Source: Alphaproteobacteria bacterium
GTDB lineage: Bacteria; Pseudomonadota; Alphaproteobacteria; Sphingomonadales; SMXR01
DNA: 10,157 nt
Assembly (NCBI GenBank): GCA_004356215.1
Contig: SMXR01000104.1
Location: 1-10,157 of the forward strand
Direction of reading: 5' to 3'
A model generated the notes under the pieces. The model made no database searches. It was given only the letters and a program-made list of their open reading frames with translations, and was not told where the DNA came from. Position 1 is the stretch's first letter. The number at the start of each line of letters is the position of its first letter. Of this stretch, positions 6,440 through 10,157 are shown piece after piece. The translations under genes and the position numbers were made by a program.

Positions 6440-8401
6440 TTATTCCGCGCCAATATGTTTTGCCAGGAACGCTTCCATTTCCTTTAGGAAGATCATCCGG
6501 TTTTTTTCCCATTCGAGATAATGGCTGTCATCTTTCAATGTAACAAACCGATAGTCCTTTTTATATTTTTTGAGCTGTTGGGCCATGCTTACGGATTGGT
6601 GATAGCGAACATTGCGGTCTTTTGTGGTATGCAGCAATAACACCGGAACTTGGATTTCCTTGGCCCGGTGATACGGCGAAAAGTTCTTGAGGTCCCTTTT
6701 TTTCCGATCTCCCACAATAATATCGTCAATGCCTTTTGTATTTTGAAACCGTTTGTAAAAATTCACCAGTGCGACAGGATCACTTACACCATTCAAACTG
6801 ATGGCGCATTTATAAAATTCCTGGGATTGAATGATACTCATCAAGGCCGCGTAGCCGCCATAGGACCCACCCACGATGCACATCCTGTCCGGGTCTGCTA
6901 TACCCTGGCTGACCAACCATTTTGCGCCATCCTCAATGTCATTGGTGGCGGTCCCACCCCAGGTTGCCAAAGCATCGGCCTGGAAATCTTCGCCAAACCC
7001 GGATGATCCCCGGAAATTTGGTTTGAAAACCAGATAGCCCCGGTTGGCCAGGAATTGAGCCCAAAAGTCAAATGACGCCGTATCCCGTGATGCAGGCCCG
7101 CCATGGGGCATAACAATCGTGGGCAGATTTTCACGCTTGCCGCCCTGGGGGTAAATTAAATAGCCGGGAATTTCCACCCCATCCCGGGATTGGAAAGACA
7201 CCGGGGTACTCGGCATCATATCTTCCCCTTTCAATTCCGGGTAGGCCTCTGCCCAAAGCGAAATACTGCCAGCCTCCAAATCGTAATAATAATATTGTGT
7301 CGGCTGTTGTGAGGTGCCGACACGAATAATCCAATACCGCTGGTCCGCACTGCTGGTTGATAAACCTACACCCAGCCCGGGAAACGTAGCTTGCAGCTGG
7401 GCTTGAATAGTTGCATAGGGTTCTTCAAAATATATCGTTTTGACAGCATTTTCAATATAACTGACGCCAACAAGACAGTTGTCCCGCTTTCCAAAAATTG
7501 CCCGGGAGATGTCATATTTTGAATGCAGGAAAATCTTTTCAATAATCTCGTTTTCATCCATGTCATAAAGATATAAACCTAAATTTCCATTCTCATGGGA
7601 GGAATATACGTAAAACCGTGAGGGATTTGTGCAATCAAGACCTGCCGGCGAAAAGGTTATACCTTTTTTCGGATCTTTCCCAATCAGCCTTTCAAGGTTG
7701 GCATCTGCAGACCGGCGCGCCACAATATAAGAAATTAAAAGTTTGGGATCGCCTCCATATCCTAAGCGGACATTTCCATCGCCATCGGTCATCCAGTTTC
7801 TGATATTAGGCTCGGGCCTTTCAACCATTTTCAGGATTCCCGTGTTAGTATCCATGGAATATACCGCGTGATCGTCAGGGCCATCCTTGTCCAAGACGAT
7901 CAATACATGCCGGTCATCTTCGGGCAGAAAATCAATTACACGATCTTGAGACATCGGGATCCACCGTAAATTGCGATCAAACAACCTGAAAACTTTCAGG
8001 TTTTTGCCATCCCTGTCGATACCAAACAAACGGGTTTCAGTGGTATCAATGCCAAAAGTTGTATTTGCAATGACCACGCTGCCAATCAGGCGGTCATTAT
8101 TGACCCATCTCACCCAATTAAATTCAGCACCCTTCATCGGTAAAATTTTAGGTTTTTCTTTCAGACTTGGGTGAATGGCCAAGACCGCCAGCGATAATCT
8201 ACCCTCGTACTCGATGAAAGTAGCGACCCGCATGCCGTCCGGCGATAAGGCCGGCCTGCCGACCGAAGGCAGGTGACCAAAACTCTCAAGCGGGATCAAC
8301 CCTTTCTCTGCCGCAGCTGCGGGCTGATTGACAATTGTCAACAGAAGTGTCCCGGCCGCAAAAGCAATTATTAGTGTCAGTGTTTTCCAAAGTTTTATCA
8401 C
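6440..8401 (-). CDS. exported S9 family serine peptidase (prolyl oligopeptidase / acylaminoacyl peptidase type)
   Basis: The product has 653 residues. The start is GTG (complement of 8399-8401), with a perfect AGGAGG (8408-8413) six bases upstream. A signal peptide occupies about 1-30 (hydrophobic TLTLIIAFAAGTLLLTIV, cleavage near PAAAA). An N-terminal beta-propeller (about 40-395) opens with GRPALSPDGMRVATF, the common S9 first blade. The C-terminal alpha/beta-hydrolase domain (about 400-653) has the oxyanion motif HGGP (433-436), the nucleophile motif GGSYGGYA with S513, D595 in HTTKDRNV and H627 in DDSHYLEWE, so the triad is complete. In this family the propeller limits access to short peptides; the enzyme releases dipeptides or acyl-amino acids. 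The signal peptide places it in the periplasm or surface. The gene is more AT-rich than the M28 gene beside it. It is divergent from the DUF819 gene. S9B/S9C subfamily is not resolved by eye. Confidence 0.92.
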   Translation of the reverse strand: MIKLWKTLTLIIAFAAGTLLLTIVNQPAAAAEKGLIPLESFGHLPSVGRPALSPDGMRVATFIEYEGRLSLAVLAIHPSLKEKPKILPMKGAEFNWVRWVNNDRLIGSVVIANTTFGIDTTETRLFGIDRDGKNLKVFRLFDRNLRWIPMSQDRVIDFLPEDDRHVLIVLDKDGPDDHAVYSMDTNTGILKMVERPEPNIRNWMTDGDGNVRLGYGGDPKLLISYIVARRSADANLERLIGKDPKKGITFSPAGLDCTNPSRFYVYSSHENGNLGLYLYDMDENEIIEKIFLHSKYDISRAIFGKRDNCLVGVSYIENAVKTIYFEEPYATIQAQLQATFPGLGVGLSTSSADQRYWIIRVGTSQQPTQYYYYDLEAGSISLWAEAYPELKGEDMMPSTPVSFQSRDGVEIPGYLIYPQGGKRENLPTIVMPHGGPASRDTASFDFWAQFLANRGYLVFKPNFRGSSGFGEDFQADALATWGGTATNDIEDGAKWLVSQGIADPDRMCIVGGSYGGYAALMSIIQSQEFYKCAISLNGVSDPVALVNFYKRFQNTKGIDDIIVGDRKKRDLKNFSPYHRAKEIQVPVLLLHTTKDRNVRYHQSVSMAQQLKKYKKDYRFVTLKDDSHYLEWEKNRMIFLKEMEAFLAKHIGAE

Positions 8402-8434
8402 AAGCCACCTCCTAGTAACTTATAAAAACAAACC

Positions 8435-8463
8435 ATCTAATCATATTCTGACCCGGAAGTTAA
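8435..8463 (-). promoter_or_regulatory. weak candidate promoter for the S9 peptidase gene
   Basis: On the minus strand TTAACT (8463-8458, 4 of 6) and TTAGAT (8440-8435, 3 of 6) are 17 bases apart, placing a start of transcription about 27 bases before the GTG codon. A TATAAG nearer the gene (8424-8419) is too close to the Shine-Dalgarno. The 153-base gap must hold promoters for both divergent genes, but no strong one is visible for the plus-strand gene. Confidence 0.22.
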
Positions 8464-8554
8464 TATAGGATTTTCCCGCTGTCCATAGTGTTTTTTGAAT
8501 TGATTTCCGCGGTTCAGCCGTTCAAGGTGTTCGTGAATTTTTTCAGGGGGATTT

Positions 8555-9784
8555 ATGATTACCAATGACGCTTTTTTGTTCGGCATTCTCGCAATCATGC
8601 TCGGCGGAATATTTTACACGGCAGGGTTGGATCGTCCCTTCTGGAAAAAGTTTTATCGCATCTTCCCTATCATCCTGGTGTGCTATTTCCTGCCCTCGCT
8701 ATTAAATTCTTTTGGCTTGGTAAACGCTGAGGAATCACAACTTTATTTTGTCGCCTCACGGTATTTGTTGCCGGCCAGCTTGCTGCTTTTAACATTGAGT
8801 ATGGATTTCAAGCGCATTTTGGCGCTGGGACCCAAGGCCCTGATTATGTTTGCCACCGGCACCATTGGCGTGGTGATCGGCGGGCCAATTGCCATCCTGA
8901 TTTTTTCAGTGATTGACCCAGCCACCGTAGGCGGCCAGGGGCCTGAGGCAGTCTGGCGCGGCATGACCACGATTGCCGGCAGCTGGATTGGCGGCGGGGC
9001 TAACCAGGCCGCCATGAAGGAGGTCTACGGGGTTGGTGACCAGGTTTTTTCGGTTATGGTTACAGTCGATGTTATTGTTGCCAATATCTGGATGGCGGTG
9101 CTGTTATATCTGGCGGCAAATTCCAAAGCGATAGATGCCCGGAATGGGGCAGATACCAGCGCCATTGATGACCTGAAGATAACCGTTGAAGCATTCCAGA
9201 AAAAATACGCACGGATTCCCGACCTGAAAGACATGATGGTCCTTTTAGCGGTGGCCTTCGGGACGGTTGGCCTGGCCCATTTCGCCGCCGATACCCTGTC
9301 CGCGACCTTCGGCGCCATGGCGGGGTATGAGACCTCCAACTTTGCCAGCCAGTTTTTCTGGCTGGTGGTTCTGGTGACCACAGTAGGTCTTGTTCTTTCC
9401 TTTACCAAAGCCCGCAAACTGGAGGGGATCGGGGCGTCCCGGATGGGCTCGGTGTTTATCTTTATCCTGGTCGCCACCATCGGCCTCAAGATGAATGTCC
9501 TGGCAATCCTGGACAACCCGCGGATCTTCATGGTCGGGGCGGTCTGGATCGGGGTCCATATTATTTTGCTGCTGATTGTTCGAAGACTAATCAAGGCGCC
9601 GATTTTCTTTCTCGCGGTCGGCAGCCAGGCCAATATCGGCGGCGCGGCCTCGGCTCCAGTGGTGGCGGCGGCGTTCCACCCGTCATTGGCCCCGGTTGGG
9701 GTATTGCTGGCGGTTTTGGGATACGCAATTGGCACCTACGCAGCTCTCTTTACCGGCACCCTGATGCAGGCCGTTGCCCCTTAG
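8555..9784 (+). CDS. DUF819 family polytopic membrane protein, probable transporter
   Basis: The 409-residue product is an integral inner-membrane protein with about ten hydrophobic segments, beginning with FLFGILAIMLGGIFYTAGL and FPIILVCYFLPSLL. The family signature is visible twice: GSWIGGGANQAAMKEVY at 142-158 and GSQANIGGAASAPVV at 356-370. These lie at like positions in the two halves, suggesting an internal duplication with paired glycine-rich loops, as in two-fold symmetric carriers. A charged, probably cytoplasmic segment (about 190-225, including DDLKITVEAFQKKYARIPDLKD) separates the halves. Length is normal for DUF819 (about 380-420). DUF819 proteins have no well-established substrate to my knowledge; a carrier role is inferred from topology. 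The start has CAGGGGG four bases before the ATG. The gene is divergent from the S9 peptidase and convergent with flp; the peptidase neighbours make peptide- or amino acid-derived substrates worth testing. Confidence 0.87.
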   Translation: MITNDAFLFGILAIMLGGIFYTAGLDRPFWKKFYRIFPIILVCYFLPSLLNSFGLVNAEESQLYFVASRYLLPASLLLLTLSMDFKRILALGPKALIMFATGTIGVVIGGPIAILIFSVIDPATVGGQGPEAVWRGMTTIAGSWIGGGANQAAMKEVYGVGDQVFSVMVTVDVIVANIWMAVLLYLAANSKAIDARNGADTSAIDDLKITVEAFQKKYARIPDLKDMMVLLAVAFGTVGLAHFAADTLSATFGAMAGYETSNFASQFFWLVVLVTTVGLVLSFTKARKLEGIGASRMGSVFIFILVATIGLKMNVLAILDNPRIFMVGAVWIGVHIILLLIVRRLIKAPIFFLAVGSQANIGGAASAPVVAAAFHPSLAPVGVLLAVLGYAIGTYAALFTGTLMQAVAP

Positions 9785-9826
9785 AGGCATAAAGACGCAT
9801 TTTGAAATAATAGATGGTATGAGGGC

Positions 9827-9840
9827 AGGGGCTTAAAACC
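9827..9840 (+). repeat. 14-base inverted repeat, left copy
   Basis: AGGGGCTTAAAACC here is the exact reverse complement of GGTTTTAAGCCCCT at 10089-10102. The two copies bracket the flp gene and define a 276-base segment. This copy overlaps the left arm of the 9834-9854 hairpin. Confidence 0.85.
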
Positions 9841-9854
9841 CTTTTTGGGTTTTA
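9834..9854. terminator. hairpin between convergent DUF819 and flp genes, probable weak bidirectional terminator
   Basis: TAAAACCC (9834-9841), loop TTTTT, GGGTTTTA (9847-9854): an exact 8-base stem in the short gap between two convergent genes. The flp stop codon (9854-9852 on the minus strand) forms the first bases of the stem. Neither strand has a long T tract after it, so termination may be inefficient. The arms overlap one copy of the 14-base inverted repeat at 9827-9840. Confidence 0.5.
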
Positions 9855-10028
9855 TGGGTTTGTAGAATTAATAGTTGTTGCAACCAGATCAAAAATAACA
9901 TTCAGAGAATCACCCAGGGCTAAAAAGGAAACCAAACCAGCCACCGAAATCAAACCGGCAATAAGACCATACTCAACAGCGGTGGTGCCTTTTTCTTCCT
10001 GGCACAGCTTATTAAACACCTTGTACAT
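9852..10028 (-). CDS. flp: Flp/Fap-type pilin precursor (Tad pilus)
   Basis: With the ATG at 10028 the product has 58 residues; this start is chosen because GGGAG (10041-10037) lies eight bases upstream, while the in-frame ATGs at 10049 and 10043 have no ribosome site. A short charged leader (MYKVFNKLCQEEKG) is followed by TTAVEYGLIAGLISVAGLV, the class IVb prepilin signature: cleavage after G14, glutamate at mature position 5 (E19) and tyrosine at 6 (Y20), then one hydrophobic helix to about residue 34 and a short amphipathic tail ending NSTNP. In this family the Tad prepilin peptidase processes it and the TadA/B/C machinery assembles it into adhesive surface fibres. No tad, cpa or rcp gene is visible, so it is either an orphan pilin or the edge of a cluster beyond the right end. 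The gene appears to be a single transcription unit with a leader hairpin and a 3' hairpin. Confidence 0.9.
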   Translation of the reverse strand: MYKVFNKLCQEEKGTTAVEYGLIAGLISVAGLVSFLALGDSLNVIFDLVATTINSTNP

Positions 10029-10088
10029 CGGCTTCGCTCCCATCAACATTTTTTTAACGATTGCACAATTTCAGGTTCCAGACAAGCC

Positions 10089-10102
10089 GGTTTTAAGCCC
10101 CT
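10089..10102 (-). repeat. 14-base inverted repeat, right copy
   Basis: GGTTTTAAGCCCCT, the partner of the copy at 9827-9840. It forms the first part of the local hairpin at 10089-10108 and would lie in the 5' leader of the flp transcript. Confidence 0.85.
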
Positions 10103-10108
10103 AAAACC
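10089..10108 (-). promoter_or_regulatory. hairpin in the presumed flp 5' leader
   Basis: GGTTTTA (10089-10095) and TAAAACC (10102-10108) form a 7-base stem around a 6-base loop. If the candidate promoter at 10127-10156 is right, this stem lies about 12-31 bases after the transcription start and about 60 bases before the flp start codon. It has no T tract on either side, so it does not look like an ordinary terminator. Confidence 0.5.
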
Positions 10109-10126
10109 TGAGATATTAATAGCAAA

Positions 10127-10156
10127 AATATAAGAGTTAATGGCCAAGAAATTCAA
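10127..10156 (-). promoter_or_regulatory. candidate promoter for flp
   Basis: On the minus strand TTGAAT (10156-10151, 4 of 6) and TATATT (10132-10127, 5 of 6) are 18 bases apart. It would start transcription near 10120, giving a leader of about 90 bases. It is the best sigma70-like match seen in the window. Confidence 0.45.
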
Positions 10157-10157
10157 C

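Noticed and set aside
9025..9735. 236-codon open frame on the minus strand
   Set aside because: It is antisense to the well-supported DUF819 gene, with low-complexity Thr/Ala/Pro/Lys composition and no family signature.
10029..10049. Longer flp start at 10049 (or 10043)
   Set aside because: No Shine-Dalgarno upstream, whereas GGGAG at 10037-10041 fits the start at 10028 and the resulting short leader matches the Flp family.

Overview
The window looks like chromosomal DNA from a Gram-negative, probably alphaproteobacterial, free-living heterotroph. The signs are a TonB-dependent receptor of the 'VTITGSRI' plug type, several exported proteins with Sec signal peptides, a small periplasmic protein with a C-x11-CYD motif, and a Flp-type (Tad) pilin. 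Lineage is inferred from protein style only; no rRNA, tRNA, mobile element or CRISPR array was seen.

Layout. The left end holds the last 74 codons of a short-type serine/threonine dehydratase (+). It converges, with only 4 bases between stop codons, on two small exported-protein genes on the minus strand (231-581 and 671-1186). A 380-base AT-rich gap with inverted repeats follows and serves as the upstream region of a 1076-residue TonB-dependent receptor (1567-4797), which is closed by a strong intrinsic terminator. Next come an exported M28 (carboxypeptidase Q-like) metallopeptidase (+, 4910-6391) and, convergent with it, an exported S9 serine peptidase (-, 6440-8401, GTG start). Divergent from the S9 gene is a DUF819 polytopic membrane protein (+, 8555-9784). 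The right end holds a single flp pilin gene (-, 9852-10028) with its own candidate promoter, a leader hairpin and a 3' hairpin.

How the genes may work together. An outer-membrane receptor, two periplasmic/exported exo- or oligopeptidases with intact active sites and an inner-membrane carrier-like protein of unknown substrate sit side by side, and an amino-acid dehydratase lies at the left edge. This is compatible with peptide scavenging: import through the receptor, trimming in the periplasm, uptake, deamination. The genes are not one operon (three strand switches), and the receptor and carrier substrates cannot be read from sequence, so this is inference.

Most unusual structure. A perfect 14-base inverted repeat (9827-9840 and 10089-10102) brackets the flp gene and lies inside its candidate promoter. 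In the flp transcript it would let the 5' leader pair with the 3' region; in DNA it could in principle be the ends of an invertible segment. The receptor's upstream region also carries a perfect 10-base inverted repeat with a 17-base gap and a 25-base imperfect palindrome, both unassigned. No clear new multi-gene system was found; most of the window is ordinary metabolic and envelope genes.
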